From the IMG/VR virus record IMGVR_UViG_3300042525_000031, positions 1 to 47,949 of that record: a DNA stretch of 47,949 nt, one strand, 5' to 3'. Below, piece by piece: positions 24,347-33,276 of the stretch (positions are counted from its first letter, which is position 1; each line of letters starts with the position of its first letter). The stretch comes from a virus. The notes beneath the pieces are model-generated. The model was not told where the DNA came from and searched no databases. It saw only the letters and a program-made list of their open reading frames with translations. The position numbers were made by a program, and so were the translations under genes.

Positions 24347-25258
24347 TCAGGCAGTGCCTGAAGAACCAAACATACCCAGAGGGTCAGACCAGCCGAAGCT
24401 GTAACGCTCACGGGCCTTGTAACGCACGTTGCCGGTGTCGAAGTCGCCGTCCATGCTGTTAGACAGCGGAGTACGAACGAAGTGCTTCAGACCGTTTGGC
24501 ACGTCTGTAGTCAAGAACCAAGCGTTGGTGTCTGTCAAGAAGTGGTTGACAGTGTAGCCGCCGGGAATTGCGCCCATTTGCTTGATGGCGTTGATGTCGT
24601 TGTCCGCTGTAGACACACGCAGTTCGGTGTCTAACAAACGTTTAGCGACAAACATCAAGTTTGGAGGAACAATCATCTTGACAGGCTTGGCTGCAATCAA
24701 CAAACCACGCTCGTCTGTCCAAGCAGCGATCTGGATAACGGCGGCTTCCAAAGAAGTCTCGTTCAAATCAACTTGGGTAGAGGGAGTGTTGCTGTTGACA
24801 CCGCCAGTAATCAAGGGGTGGCTGGTATTAAACAAAGACACGCCGTCGCCACCGGGGTAGCTAGAGCTAAAGCCATTGTTCAGGACGGCAGCAGCCTTGA
24901 CCTGTTTGGTGTAAGCCATTGCACGAGCCAATGACTTGGTGTAACGAGACGACAAGCTGTCGTACAAGTTATCTTCAATCGCTTCTTCAGTGATTGAGAA
25001 ACCCAAGGCAATGGTTTCGTGTGTATAGCGGGTTGACCATGCCTCTTGTGCATTGTCATAAGCGATGGCAGAACCTTCGTTTTTGACTGGTGCAGCAGAA
25101 AAGCCGGACAGTTTGGTTTCTTCTTCAAAAGAACGCTCAGAAGTCTCAGTTTCGTAGATTTCTTTGTGTTCTTCACCGTAGCGAGCATACTCCATACCGA
25201 ACAAAGCGTTCAATCCGGGGAGCAACTCTTTCAGCAGTTGTGCGCGTGAAATAGCCAT
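24347..25258 (-). CDS. Major capsid protein
   Basis: 303 aa. Features of a Mu-like HK97-fold capsid protein: N-terminal helix AISRAQLLKELLPGLNALFG, YEETKLSGF-type arm (EEETKLSGFSAAPVKNEGSA), YTHETIALGFSITEEAIEDN, the loop LFNTSHPLITGG, ERGLLIAAKPVKMIVPPNLM and the end GNVRYKARERYSFGWSDPLG. A strong SD (AGGAG) precedes the ATG. A terminator follows directly, and decoration and scaffold genes lie upstream. Together these fit a highly expressed capsid gene. Confidence 0.88.
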   Translation of the reverse strand: MAISRAQLLKELLPGLNALFGMEYARYGEEHKEIYETETSERSFEEETKLSGFSAAPVKNEGSAIAYDNAQEAWSTRYTHETIALGFSITEEAIEDNLYDSLSSRYTKSLARAMAYTKQVKAAAVLNNGFSSSYPGGDGVSLFNTSHPLITGGVNSNTPSTQVDLNETSLEAAVIQIAAWTDERGLLIAAKPVKMIVPPNLMFVAKRLLDTELRVSTADNDINAIKQMGAIPGGYTVNHFLTDTNAWFLTTDVPNGLKHFVRTPLSNSMDGDFDTGNVRYKARERYSFGWSDPLGMFGSSGTA

Positions 25259-25273
25259 GATTTAAGCTCCTGT

Positions 25274-25930
25274 TTAAACGCCAGAGGCGATAGTGGTTGT
25301 ATGAATCTCAAAGTTCCAACGAACGATGAGTTCGGGGAACACCACGTTGCCAGAACCATTGACATAAGATGTCTCAGGCACAACGTCAACGACGTTCATG
25401 GGCAGTGTTCCTGTGGTTGCAGACGCTGCAACGGCTACTCGGCTGTCGCCTGTAGCTGTCAAACCAGTGTTCTGAACCAATTCCACGTTTGTACCAATAA
25501 CGGTAAATTGCGTGGTAGATGACGGCAACAAACCAGAAGTTGCATCATCAGCAGTAGTACCTGTAGCAATCACAGCCTTGAACAAGGTGTTAGGGTCATT
25601 ACACACATAAGCGGTAATAACTGTACCTGTTGGAGCAGTAGTGTTTGCAGGATAGTACTGAGAGAAAATGACCTGACCTTGCGCGTTAACGTAAGAGCAG
25701 CCCATGAAAACGCCCATGATTTGTGAAGTTGTCACAGTTGCACGAGCGGACGTGATGGCAGATTTGATAATCGTGCCGGTGTTTACCATTTCTACAGCAT
25801 CACCAAAAAAGATGGAGGTGTTGTAGGCCGAGGCAATCCGATACTGACGAGTAGCGCCCGCGAAGGGTGTACCGCCGTATAGATTGATCGGCTTCAAACC
25901 ATAAGGTTTATCTACCGTTGGGTAAGCCAT
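25274..25930 (-). CDS. Head decoration-like virion protein
   Basis: 218 aa. The N-terminus MAYPTVDKPYGLKPINLYGG with FAGATRQYRIASAYNTSIFF is a conserved opening of a phage head protein family. The rest is beta-rich (GDAVEMVNTGTI, VNAQGQVIFSQYYPANTT). It is encoded directly before the capsid gene. A capsid-binding decoration or minor capsid role is likely. Confidence 0.65.
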   Translation of the reverse strand: MAYPTVDKPYGLKPINLYGGTPFAGATRQYRIASAYNTSIFFGDAVEMVNTGTIIKSAITSARATVTTSQIMGVFMGCSYVNAQGQVIFSQYYPANTTAPTGTVITAYVCNDPNTLFKAVIATGTTADDATSGLLPSSTTQFTVIGTNVELVQNTGLTATGDSRVAVAASATTGTLPMNVVDVVPETSYVNGSGNVVFPELIVRWNFEIHTTTIASGV

Positions 25931-25945
25931 TTTAGACTCCTAAAT

Positions 25946-26422
25946 TTAAGAACCAGAACCAAAAGTGACTTTCGACTTCTTATCAGCGAATAACGCCATA
26001 TTAGATCGAGCGTCCCTTTCACGAAGGAAATTGTTGTCTACCGAATCCATTTGCGACTTGTTCAAGTTTTCAAAGTGCTTGGCACGTTGTTCCATGAACT
26101 CAGCAGGAATACGACAGAGCAACAGCCCGCCAATCTCAATGCCGCCTTTAAAGCGGCCTTCGGTGGCAGCGTGCATCATGAGTTCAGGATATTCTTCCGC
26201 TTTTACGGGTTCGTATCCCTCACGTAACTTAGAAGAGATATTGCTAGGATCAGCAGCACCCAAAGTACTTAAACGGACGTAACGGTGTTTCCAACCGGGT
26301 CTATCCTCTGGCATGGGTAGAGCTTCGGGAGCTTGCCAAGACGTAGGTCTGTAGCTAGTAGCCCGGTTATCTAATCCACGATCCAAACGATTTTGTGGTT
26401 TTTTTGTTTCTACGTTTTCCAT
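25946..26422 (-). CDS. Conserved head-region protein
   Basis: 158 aa. Conserved core: DRPGWKHRYVRLSTLGAADP, KLREGYEPVKAEEYPELMMH, GGIEIGGLLLCRIPAEFMEQ, then a helical charged end. Proteins with this core occur between scaffold and capsid genes in environmental podoviruses. The function is unknown, likely assembly. It starts 2 bp after the scaffold stop. Confidence 0.65.
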   Translation of the reverse strand: MENVETKKPQNRLDRGLDNRATSYRPTSWQAPEALPMPEDRPGWKHRYVRLSTLGAADPSNISSKLREGYEPVKAEEYPELMMHAATEGRFKGGIEIGGLLLCRIPAEFMEQRAKHFENLNKSQMDSVDNNFLRERDARSNMALFADKKSKVTFGSGS

Positions 26423-26424
26423 GA

Positions 26425-27423
26425 TTAAGCACCTTTTCTAAGTAAAGCAACCTGTCTTGCATATTCTTCAATTGGCACCCCAAGACGTCGCGCTTGCGCG
26501 GCTTCTGATGCCTTTAACCGAATACGGTTAGGTGGTGTACTCCGTGTAGCAGGAGCCACAGGCGAAGTAATTCGTGTTGCACGGCGCGGCGGATCATAAT
26601 CATCATCCTCGTCAACCGGTTCTGACGTTCTTTTCTTAGGAGGCGGTTCGTCATCCTCATAGCTCTGTTCACTTTCAAAGTGTTCAGGAAATCTTTTGCG
26701 CATCGTTTTGTCGATGGTTTTGAAGTACTCTTCAGTACCTACATAGTCCGCACCATACTCGCGCTGCAACTTTTTGTCAATACCCATCGCAGCCATAGTC
26801 ATTTCTTCGTCTTTACCCCACCAATCTTTATTGGCATCGACCCACTTTTTGGTGCGTGGAGTAAGGTTGGGTTCTTCTGGTTGCGCCGGTGCAAATTCTT
26901 TTTCTTCTACCTCTATTGGCCTCATGCCACGGGTCTTATCTAGTTTTAACGTAGCTTCAGCAATTTCTGCTTGGGCGTCAGTTAAAGCGTCTACATCCCC
27001 CGCTTCGTAGGCTTCCTTGTATTTTTTCTTGGCGGATTCAAGCTGAATTGCAGCAGACGATTGTGATTGCTCAATTAGTACTTTACTTCCACTAGAAAGC
27101 TGTTGTTGAAGTTTTTTGTTTTCTTCAATAATCTGTCTTGCGTAGGCTTCAGTCGCTTCGCGTTCCCGCAAAGCTTGTTCTTTCGCACGGCGTTCATCGT
27201 GGTAGCCACGGGTAAACTTCTTGATTCGAGCCTGAACCTTTTCGTCGTAGGAGGCTAACTCCTCGTCGGTCGGGTCTTCTACCTTCTCCTTCATGGGCTT
27301 GCGGCCACGGTCTTCAGGAGGAGTATCGTCTTCAATCTCGATCTCAAGTTTTTCCTCAGCAGCAGCTTTCTTAGCGTCTACTTCATCTGGAAACTCGTAT
27401 GTGTCATCAAATTTTGTTGCCAT
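26425..27423 (-). CDS. Putative capsid scaffolding protein
   Basis: 332 aa, very rich in Glu, Lys, Asp and Gln. The N-terminus is acidic. Residues 70-170 form long coiled coils (KKFTRGYHDERRAKEQALRE, YARQIIEENKKLQQQLSSGS). The C-terminus is basic (RATRITSPVAPATRS, NRIRLKASEAAQARRLGVPI), suiting capsid contact. Location between portal-side genes and capsid gene, plus composition, supports a scaffold. No protease domain is seen. Confidence 0.7.
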   Translation of the reverse strand: MATKFDDTYEFPDEVDAKKAAAEEKLEIEIEDDTPPEDRGRKPMKEKVEDPTDEELASYDEKVQARIKKFTRGYHDERRAKEQALREREATEAYARQIIEENKKLQQQLSSGSKVLIEQSQSSAAIQLESAKKKYKEAYEAGDVDALTDAQAEIAEATLKLDKTRGMRPIEVEEKEFAPAQPEEPNLTPRTKKWVDANKDWWGKDEEMTMAAMGIDKKLQREYGADYVGTEEYFKTIDKTMRKRFPEHFESEQSYEDDEPPPKKRTSEPVDEDDDYDPPRRATRITSPVAPATRSTPPNRIRLKASEAAQARRLGVPIEEYARQVALLRKGA

Positions 27424-27433
27424 GTGTTACTCC

Positions 27434-27844
27434 TTATGCAGCACGGGTGATACCGCGCGGATCTTCCACAACTGCTTCAACTGAGTCATCGTTGATGATC
27501 CTGAATTCGCGGCCATGAATCTTCAGACGGGTGCCTGAATTGGGTCGGACGATGACAAAGTCACCTTCCTTGCACGACGGCCCACTGGGGAACCGGGTGG
27601 TGTCTTTATACGCATCAGGCCCAAGCTTGATGACGAACAGGACTGGGGTCAGCACTTCTTCATAGTGCATGGTCTTTGAGTCTTTTATAAGACCTACTTC
27701 ACTGTCTTGGTATTCCTCCATTGCTTCGGGAACAACGCACAAGAGGCGAAAGGTTTTGGGGTCGGGCAACTGCTTGGCTTTTTCTTCAGCAGTCTTATTC
27801 AGAATGCCAGATAGATCAACAGCAGCGACATCAAATTCACTCAT
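27434..27844 (-). CDS. GroES-like co-chaperonin
   Basis: 136 aa from ATG 27844, just downstream of the TGA of the preceding gene, overlapping it by 8 bp. The conserved GroES-fold signatures are LLCVVPEAMEEYQDSEVGLI, VLFVIKLGPDAYKDTTRFPS, CKEGDFVIVRPNSGTRLKIH and FRIINDDSVEAVVEDPRG. Residues 50-65 replace the mobile loop (DSKTMHYEEVLTP). Phage GroES substitutes (T4 gp31, pelagiphage proteins) help GroEL fold the capsid protein. Encoding between portal and scaffold genes suits that role. The family call is by pattern only. Confidence 0.68.
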   Translation of the reverse strand: MSEFDVAAVDLSGILNKTAEEKAKQLPDPKTFRLLCVVPEAMEEYQDSEVGLIKDSKTMHYEEVLTPVLFVIKLGPDAYKDTTRFPSGPSCKEGDFVIVRPNSGTRLKIHGREFRIINDDSVEAVVEDPRGITRAA

Positions 27845-28034
27845 CAGATTTCTCCATTTTTTGCACAAGGTCGGTAATGATGTTTTCTGCGTAGTTCAGA
27901 CCTTGGACGACTCCGCATACTCGGCGATACTCCTCAAGAGATTCGCAACGTCCTGCCGCCACGTAAGCTTCTCGCTCTTGTTTTAGCTTTCCAATTTCTT
28001 TGACCACGTAGGTCAATTCTGGGTAATTGCTCAA
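27837..28034 (-). CDS. Small helical protein downstream of portal
   Basis: 65 aa, helical: YPELTYVVKEIGKLKQEREA, CESLEEYRRVCGVVQGLNYA, IITDLVQKMEKSDE. It overlaps the portal stop by 4 bp and the GroES-like start. A similar small helical protein follows the portal in related phages; the role is unknown. Confidence 0.6.
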   Translation of the reverse strand: MSNYPELTYVVKEIGKLKQEREAYVAAGRCESLEEYRRVCGVVQGLNYAENIITDLVQKMEKSDE

Positions 28035-30532
28035 TTACGATCCTTCTTTTGGTTGCTGGGCGATTTCTGCGCTGCCCGTTGCGCTTGCTGTACGGCCATC
28101 TGAGCGCGGTGTTTTGCAGCGTCGATGCCCATACGAACTCCTTCAGCTTCCATCTGTTTGTTCAGCTTGTCTTTTGCAGCGGCTGCGGTGGCTCCTACCT
28201 GCATAGCCGCAATTTCTTTTTGCGCCTCGATACGAGACTTCTCAATCTCCAACTGATCCGCTTTGGTCGCAGCATCAATCTGTTGCTTCTGTGCTTTTAA
28301 CTGCAAGTCTTGTTGCTTGAGTTGGAGTTCTTGCATCTGCATCTGAACAATTGGGTCTTGCATCTTCTGCTGGGCTGCTTGTTGCTGCGCCTGCTGTTGA
28401 GCTTGCTGGGTTAACTGTTGTGACGCTTTTGCAGTCATCATGGCAATTTGATCGGCCAACTCTGGAGGAACCTGTTTGTTCTGCTCTTCATTTGGCAACG
28501 GCATACCAATGGCCATCTCCACCTGTTTGCGGTACTCAAACGCAATGTGCTCGTTGATGTGAGCCATAGCTGCTGCCATGATCGCTTGAGCTTGCGGGTT
28601 CATCTGCATCAACTGCACAATCTTCGGATTCTGGATTGCCGCCATGTGCGCTTGGATGTGGGCCTCGTGATTTTGCTCAATAAACGCTTTGACTGGCTTC
28701 ATGATGAGGAGGTTCTGGTTCTCCTGCACTGGGTCGGTTGGCACTTGGTCATCTTCCACGGGGACGAGTTTGCTGGCGTTCTTGATGCCCAACACCTCAA
28801 TCATCTGACGATGCAACAAAGGTAAGTTATAGAGTTGTGGTGCAGACTGAGCCAACTGAAGAACAGCCTGATACTGCACAATCTTTTGTGCCATCGTTGC
28901 TGCATTTGGATCACTGACAGGAATAACATCTGTGCTGTCATAGTCCGATTTCTTGGCTTTACGACCTGCGTCTTCTGGCTCATAGTCATACTCCTCGGGG
29001 GTGTAGTCAGCGATGATGCTCTTGAGCAAGCGAAACTCTTGTTTCATCGTGTAGTGCAGTCGGGCTTGGACAGCCGTCATCACTTTCAATGTGCGCTCCA
29101 AGAGAGCCAACGTAGTACCTACTGGGGCGTTGGTACTCATGTCCGACACGTTCATGTCGCCGCTTGATGCAAACGCACGGCCTTCTTGAACTATGTTCTG
29201 GAACAGCGCAAACAGAACTTGACTTGGCTCCTTGTATGGCAGGGGCAAGATGTTGTCCCTGATTGAGCCACTTGGGACGTCTACGTCTCTGAACTCTCCG
29301 GGCTGGATAGGCGTATCGTCGCCTTTGATGCGAAGACCGCGAGACTTGAGGCCCCCGGGTAGGTTTGAAAGTGTTCCCGCATCCACGAGCTGGCGGATGA
29401 GCATCGTCGCGCTCTTTGCGTATCCTCCGATAAGGTGGATAAGACCATAACCATAGAATCCAAAACCGGGGATGTATTGGTAGTGGACGAAGTGCTGGCG
29501 CTTTGTGTGGAGTTCATCGTCTTCATACCAATTTCTCCTGATGGCCAAGACCTTGCGTGTGCCTTTTTCAATTGTCACCACGTACGGCAGCGCAATGCCC
29601 GTCTCTCTACCCTTCTTATCCTTGTGCTCATATCCAGCCAAGTCTAAGTCAACGTGCATCTCAAGTATGCGAAAGCGGTCATCATTTAACGCAGACATAC
29701 CGTTTTCTTCCGCTTTTTGCTTCTCAATATCGTCTAACTCATACCCCGGCTCACCCAAGTCCACGTCGCTGTAGAACCCCGCCTCTTGCAGTTTCTTAAT
29801 CTCGTTCTCGGTTTTGCGCATCACATGAGTAACACGCTCTGCTGACTCAAGATTACTCGCGCCATACGGCACGACGATGTCCTCGGCTGGGATAAACACA
29901 GCCACTTGGCGACCCTTGCTCGGGTCGTAGTACACCTTCTTAAACGCTGAACCAGCGAGCGGGAGTGACCATAACATCTTCTCGTGTTCTGGGCGGTACT
30001 CGACCATCACCTCAGTCAGTTGGTAGTTCATGTCCTCGCGCACGCGAGCAGCGGCTTCTTCACGCAGCAAGTCAACAGCGCCAACAATCTGGGTCTTTAC
30101 AGGCCCCATCGCTGGGAACGTCTCCATCATTGCTTCACTCTGAAACCTAACTACAGACTCTGTGAGCATCGGGTGAAACACGCCACACGCGCCCTGCCAC
30201 GGCTCGGTGCGCTCCTCGTACTGCAAGCCCAACAACTTCAGGCCATCAACGTATGTTTTGATCCAATCTTTGCGGTCATTGATGTCTTTGCCAAAGTCTT
30301 CAACTAATTCTTGGCCAAGCGAGTCCAACTCATCGTCGTCCATGTATTCAGCTAGATTGGCATCAAACGTATCAGCCGTCTTTTTTTCTGGCTTTAAGTT
30401 GATCTCGATACCATCCAGACCAATGTTCACTTCTTCGGGGTCTTCAATCTCAATCTCAATGTCCGGCGCACCCTCTGGAATAAGTTCTTCAAGCCCTTGA
30501 GGTGCTGCGTATAAGCCTTTACTGATTGCCAT
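28031..30532 (-). CDS. Portal protein
   Basis: 833 aa, the typical size of a P22/T7-class portal with C-terminal extension. Key blocks: DWIKTYVDGLKLLGLQYEER, EPWQGACGVFHPMLTESVVR, FQSEAMMETFPAMGPVKT, VHYQYIPGFGFYGYGLIHLI and IRQLVDAGTLSNLPGGLKSR. Residues about 640-830 are a Gln-rich coiled coil (QQLTQQAQQQAQQQAAQQKM), consistent with a barrel. The protein forms the dodecameric DNA channel and terminase docking site. It lies next to the large terminase. Confidence 0.88.
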   Translation of the reverse strand: MAISKGLYAAPQGLEELIPEGAPDIEIEIEDPEEVNIGLDGIEINLKPEKKTADTFDANLAEYMDDDELDSLGQELVEDFGKDINDRKDWIKTYVDGLKLLGLQYEERTEPWQGACGVFHPMLTESVVRFQSEAMMETFPAMGPVKTQIVGAVDLLREEAAARVREDMNYQLTEVMVEYRPEHEKMLWSLPLAGSAFKKVYYDPSKGRQVAVFIPAEDIVVPYGASNLESAERVTHVMRKTENEIKKLQEAGFYSDVDLGEPGYELDDIEKQKAEENGMSALNDDRFRILEMHVDLDLAGYEHKDKKGRETGIALPYVVTIEKGTRKVLAIRRNWYEDDELHTKRQHFVHYQYIPGFGFYGYGLIHLIGGYAKSATMLIRQLVDAGTLSNLPGGLKSRGLRIKGDDTPIQPGEFRDVDVPSGSIRDNILPLPYKEPSQVLFALFQNIVQEGRAFASSGDMNVSDMSTNAPVGTTLALLERTLKVMTAVQARLHYTMKQEFRLLKSIIADYTPEEYDYEPEDAGRKAKKSDYDSTDVIPVSDPNAATMAQKIVQYQAVLQLAQSAPQLYNLPLLHRQMIEVLGIKNASKLVPVEDDQVPTDPVQENQNLLIMKPVKAFIEQNHEAHIQAHMAAIQNPKIVQLMQMNPQAQAIMAAAMAHINEHIAFEYRKQVEMAIGMPLPNEEQNKQVPPELADQIAMMTAKASQQLTQQAQQQAQQQAAQQKMQDPIVQMQMQELQLKQQDLQLKAQKQQIDAATKADQLEIEKSRIEAQKEIAAMQVGATAAAAKDKLNKQMEAEGVRMGIDAAKHRAQMAVQQAQRAAQKSPSNQKKDRN

Positions 30533-30541
30533 GATGTGTCC

Positions 30542-32065
30542 TTACACTGTGTAGTACCGCTCGGCGCGGTGACCTTTGAAATACCGAATGTCTTCAGGCT
30601 CATCGCTTGGTAAGCGAAGGAACCCACCTTGTCTGAACCTCATGAGCGCCAAAGTTGTTGCGTCCACCAAGTCATCGTGTTCACCTGATGGGAATTCTGC
30701 GATTTCGTCAACCAATTCTTCAGCCCACCTAGTGTTTGGCACCCATACTTTCCCAGACGCAATTATGTCTGAGACTGCGTTGAGACGGGCAACTTTATCT
30801 TGGCCTTTACCCGGCGTGAACTCCTGCACAGGTATGCCCATCGCTCGTAGGTCATAGATCAACGGCGCTCCTGACGCCTTCTTCTCTATAAGCACTCCGT
30901 CCGGCTCGTACATGTTGTACTCCTTGAGCACGTCGCGCTTCAAGTCTGGGTACTCCACCCGCTTCTTATATGTGTTGAGCAAGATGATGTTTGAATTGCC
31001 GTAGTCTTCGTCGTTCTTGAATATGCCCCACGTCGTACCAGCAGAATAGTCAGCCCGGTTGTTTTTCTCAAACGCCGTGTCCCATGTCTGGAGGATGTAC
31101 TCACAAGCCGGTGGGCGGTCTTCTTCCCATATCTGCCACCAGTCGCGCTTCACAATAGCTGACTCGTTGCCCACTGGGTTTTGCTGGTACTGCGCCTGCC
31201 ACTTGGCGTTTGGCAACTCGTTTCTGAGCGCTTCCAACTCCTCCAACGACCAAAACTCTGGCCAAAGGGGGTTGCCAGATGGCAATATGGCCGGGAACTC
31301 GATCACTTCCCAATCTTCGCCCGAGCGTTGGGCCGCAGCTTTGAGCACTTGGCCAGTCAAATCTCGCTGAGACCAGCGCGTCATCACAACCACAATCGAG
31401 CCGCCCGGCTGCAAACGCTGCCGTGGCCCGGACGTGTACCACTCGATCACTTTGTCATACACTTCTGGGTTGCTTGCGGCCATCGCCGCCTCTTGTTCTG
31501 AGTGCGGGTCGTCAATAATCAGCACGTCCGCACCTTTACCGGTCACCGCGCCACCCACACCAATCGCAAAATAGTCTCCGCCCTTGCTGGTATTCCACCG
31601 GCCAGCCGCTTTTGAGTCACTTTGCAGGTTTAAATCGGGAAAAATGTCGTGGTAAACGTCTGAATCCACCAAATTTCGCACTTTTCGGCCAAACCCCACC
31701 GCTAATTCAGCAGTATGGGACGCCTGAATCACCTTTTTGTGTGGAAATTTACCCAAAAACCAAGCTGGGAGTAGGTAAGAGGCAAACTCGGACTTAGTAT
31801 GTCGAGGAGGCATGTTGATGATGAGTCTTTTGCACGTTCCATTTGCTACCCTTTCAAACGCTTCGGCCATTCTCTTGTGGTGTCTACCCGAAATAAAGGT
31901 TGGCCAGACTTTTTCCACGAATTTTATGAACCGAGTCTGGGCAAGCTCACGATCTTTGAGCTTCTCCAATTTAGTTAGCTGAGCCTCTAGTACCCGTAAG
32001 TCTGTTTCGCTCAACTTCCCCGAGTGGATCAGAGCTTCGATGTCCTTGAGGGAGATGTCACTCAT
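30542..32065 (-). CDS. terL: Terminase large subunit
   Basis: 507 aa. ATPase: Walker A-like MPPRHTKSE (85-93), adenine-side QASHTAELAVGFGRKVRNL, Walker B VLIIDDP (181-187), coupling motif VVVMTRWSQRDL. Nuclease: WDTAFEKNNRADYSAG with catalytic Asp329, and the C-terminal acidic site HDDLVDATTLALMRF. This is the packaging motor that translocates and cuts DNA at the portal. It overlaps the small subunit by 8 bp and is followed by the portal gene. Confidence 0.93.
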   Translation of the reverse strand: MSDISLKDIEALIHSGKLSETDLRVLEAQLTKLEKLKDRELAQTRFIKFVEKVWPTFISGRHHKRMAEAFERVANGTCKRLIINMPPRHTKSEFASYLLPAWFLGKFPHKKVIQASHTAELAVGFGRKVRNLVDSDVYHDIFPDLNLQSDSKAAGRWNTSKGGDYFAIGVGGAVTGKGADVLIIDDPHSEQEAAMAASNPEVYDKVIEWYTSGPRQRLQPGGSIVVVMTRWSQRDLTGQVLKAAAQRSGEDWEVIEFPAILPSGNPLWPEFWSLEELEALRNELPNAKWQAQYQQNPVGNESAIVKRDWWQIWEEDRPPACEYILQTWDTAFEKNNRADYSAGTTWGIFKNDEDYGNSNIILLNTYKKRVEYPDLKRDVLKEYNMYEPDGVLIEKKASGAPLIYDLRAMGIPVQEFTPGKGQDKVARLNAVSDIIASGKVWVPNTRWAEELVDEIAEFPSGEHDDLVDATTLALMRFRQGGFLRLPSDEPEDIRYFKGHRAERYYTV

Positions 32066-32714
32066 CTATATCCTCTTTTTGTACCGCAATTTCTGGATTC
32101 TGTACTTCGGTTTCAGTAGTTATTGCCGCTTTTTCTGCCGCTTTTTCTGCCGCTTTTTCTGCCGCTTTTGGTACGCCTAGCTGAGCATCCAGATCGTCAA
32201 GCGGGGTTACGTCTGACACTTCTGTATTGAGTAGGCGTTTTACTCTCTCTTTAATAGAGTTCTCAAGTGACGCAGAAGTTGTGTGGTGGACGGTGATCTC
32301 GCTGCGTTCGGTAAAGAGGCCGATGTCCGAGTGCTTGCCCAACAACTCCAACGCCTTCAATTCAATCTTCGGGTCACCGTTGTCCGCCAACTCGATCAGT
32401 TTATTTGTGATGAAGTTTCTGGCTTGCATCGCATCCGAGAACGCTTGGAAGTCAAACCTCTTGACGAGGTGATGGGCTGCGGCTGCTTCAGCAGACTTTG
32501 AAAGTGTCTTGGGGGCGTTGGGTTTGGCTGTGCCTGTTATGAGATCAGCAGCTTTGTGCAGGTCTTCGTTGTTGAAGTCGATGCTCGGGCCAAGGCCATT
32601 TATAAGGTCAACTGTGTTTACAGCGACAGCTACGCTATCAGCATGAGTTTTTGGTTGCTCATCCGACAGATCGAAAGGAACAGGGTGTTCCGACGTAGGT
32701 TCAAGTTGAATCAT
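32058..32714 (-). CDS. terS: Terminase small subunit
   Basis: 218 aa from ATG 32714. The frame extends to a TTG at 33119, but that extension is low-complexity non-coding sequence. The helical core includes FQAFSDAMQARNFITNKLIE, GDPKIELKALELLGKHSDIG and ITVHHTTSASLENSIKERVK, typical of phage TerS. Near the C-terminus there is an Ala-Glu-Lys repeat (AAEKAAEKAAEKAA) encoded by a 12-bp tandem repeat. It would recognise the packaging site. It is the first gene of the late arm. Confidence 0.8.
   Translation of the reverse strand: MIQLEPTSEHPVPFDLSDEQPKTHADSVAVAVNTVDLINGLGPSIDFNNEDLHKAADLITGTAKPNAPKTLSKSAEAAAAHHLVKRFDFQAFSDAMQARNFITNKLIELADNGDPKIELKALELLGKHSDIGLFTERSEITVHHTTSASLENSIKERVKRLLNTEVSDVTPLDDLDAQLGVPKAAEKAAEKAAEKAAITTETEVQNPEIAVQKEDIDE
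32125..32169. repeat. 12-bp tandem repeat inside terS
   Basis: The unit GCCGCTTTTTCT occurs three times in a row (32125-32160) and then partly again. The length is a multiple of three, so copy changes would add or remove Ala-Ala-Glu-Lys without a frameshift. Confidence 0.9.
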
Positions 32715-32897
32715 AAGCACCAAGTTAATGGGAGTGGCCGGACTGTAACAGAAAAAATATAGTGGGGCAATGGGAACCCAAAATAAAAAGTGACGGGGGG
32801 TGTTTTGAAAAACGGGTTGAGACTCGTAATTGGAAAAACGAAATGGGGGGAGGGGGGTGTATGTGATAAAGGTACGTTTCGCCGGGTACCGTGTGTT

Positions 32898-32925
32898 GAA
32901 GTACAGATTCGGGAAAAAGTACCAC
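32898..32925. repeat. 28-bp direct repeat, copy 1
   Basis: On the plus strand it begins GAAGTACAGATTCGG and ends AAAAAGTACCAC. It matches copy 2 (32976-33003) at most positions. Read on the minus strand it is GTGGTACTTTTT plus a GTACTTC end, pointing toward terS. Candidate late promoter or protein-binding iteron. Confidence 0.65.
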
Positions 32926-32975
32926 AATCCAAAGAGTCCAAAAAGACGGAAAAGGCTCGTTTTGGATTTAATTCT

Positions 32976-33003
32976 GGAGTACAAAATTGGAAAAAAGTAC
33001 CAC
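32976..33003. repeat. 28-bp direct repeat, copy 2
   Basis: Begins GGAGTACAAAATTGG and ends AAAAAAGTACCAC, 78 bp from copy 1 in the same orientation. The shared ends GTAC...GTACCAC flank an A-run. Confidence 0.65.
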
Positions 33004-33112
33004 GGTGTTAAAAAGAGTATGGATGTTGGTATCGGGTGTGCTCCGCATAGTGTATGTGGTGTACCTCCCCTTGATAGTATTTTGGGGTGGTGGGGTCTTA
33101 TCAATTTGATAA

Positions 33113-33126
33113 ATAACAATTGTTAT
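33113..33126. promoter_or_regulatory. Early-arm palindrome, site 1
   Basis: ATAACAATTGTTAT, a perfect 14-bp palindrome 40 bp upstream of the -35 of the promoter at 33166-33195. Confidence 0.75.
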
Positions 33127-33165
33127 GCCCTCTGCCCATACTTGAAATTATTGTTTCCCTTAGAC

Positions 33166-33195
33166 TTGAATTGTGGTACATTTTAATGGTATAAT
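33166..33195 (+). promoter_or_regulatory. Sigma70-type promoter for 33277 gene
   Basis: TTGAAT (33166-33171), 18-bp spacer, TATAAT (33190-33195) preceded by GG as in the two other early promoters. The gene start at 33277 lies 81 bp downstream. Confidence 0.65.
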
Positions 33196-33229
33196 CCAAT
33201 CATGCAAACGAAATCAGTTGTTTGCATAC

Positions 33230-33243
33230 ATAACAAAAGTTAT
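33230..33243. promoter_or_regulatory. Degenerate early-arm palindrome
   Basis: ATAACAAAAGTTAT, two mismatches from the perfect form, 35 bp after the -10 and inside the leader of the first early gene. Confidence 0.5.
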
Positions 33244-33276
33244 GTTTCATGTTAGTAAATTTTGAAAGGTTAGAAA

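Larger units (their letters stand above)
32715..33276. other. Divergent intergenic region between late and early arms
   Basis: 562 bp with no supported gene. It separates minus-strand late genes from plus-strand early genes. It holds G-runs and C-poor stretches, two 28-bp imperfect direct repeats, a palindrome of the early-arm type (33113-33126), a sigma70-like promoter facing right and a degenerate palindrome. A packaging site and the late promoter would be expected here but neither is recognisable with certainty. Confidence 0.7.

Noticed and set aside
32715-33119. 135-codon N-terminal extension of terS starting at TTG 33119
   Set aside because: It runs through promoters, repeats and a palindrome. 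Composition is low-complexity and unlike a terminase, and a good ATG exists at 32714.
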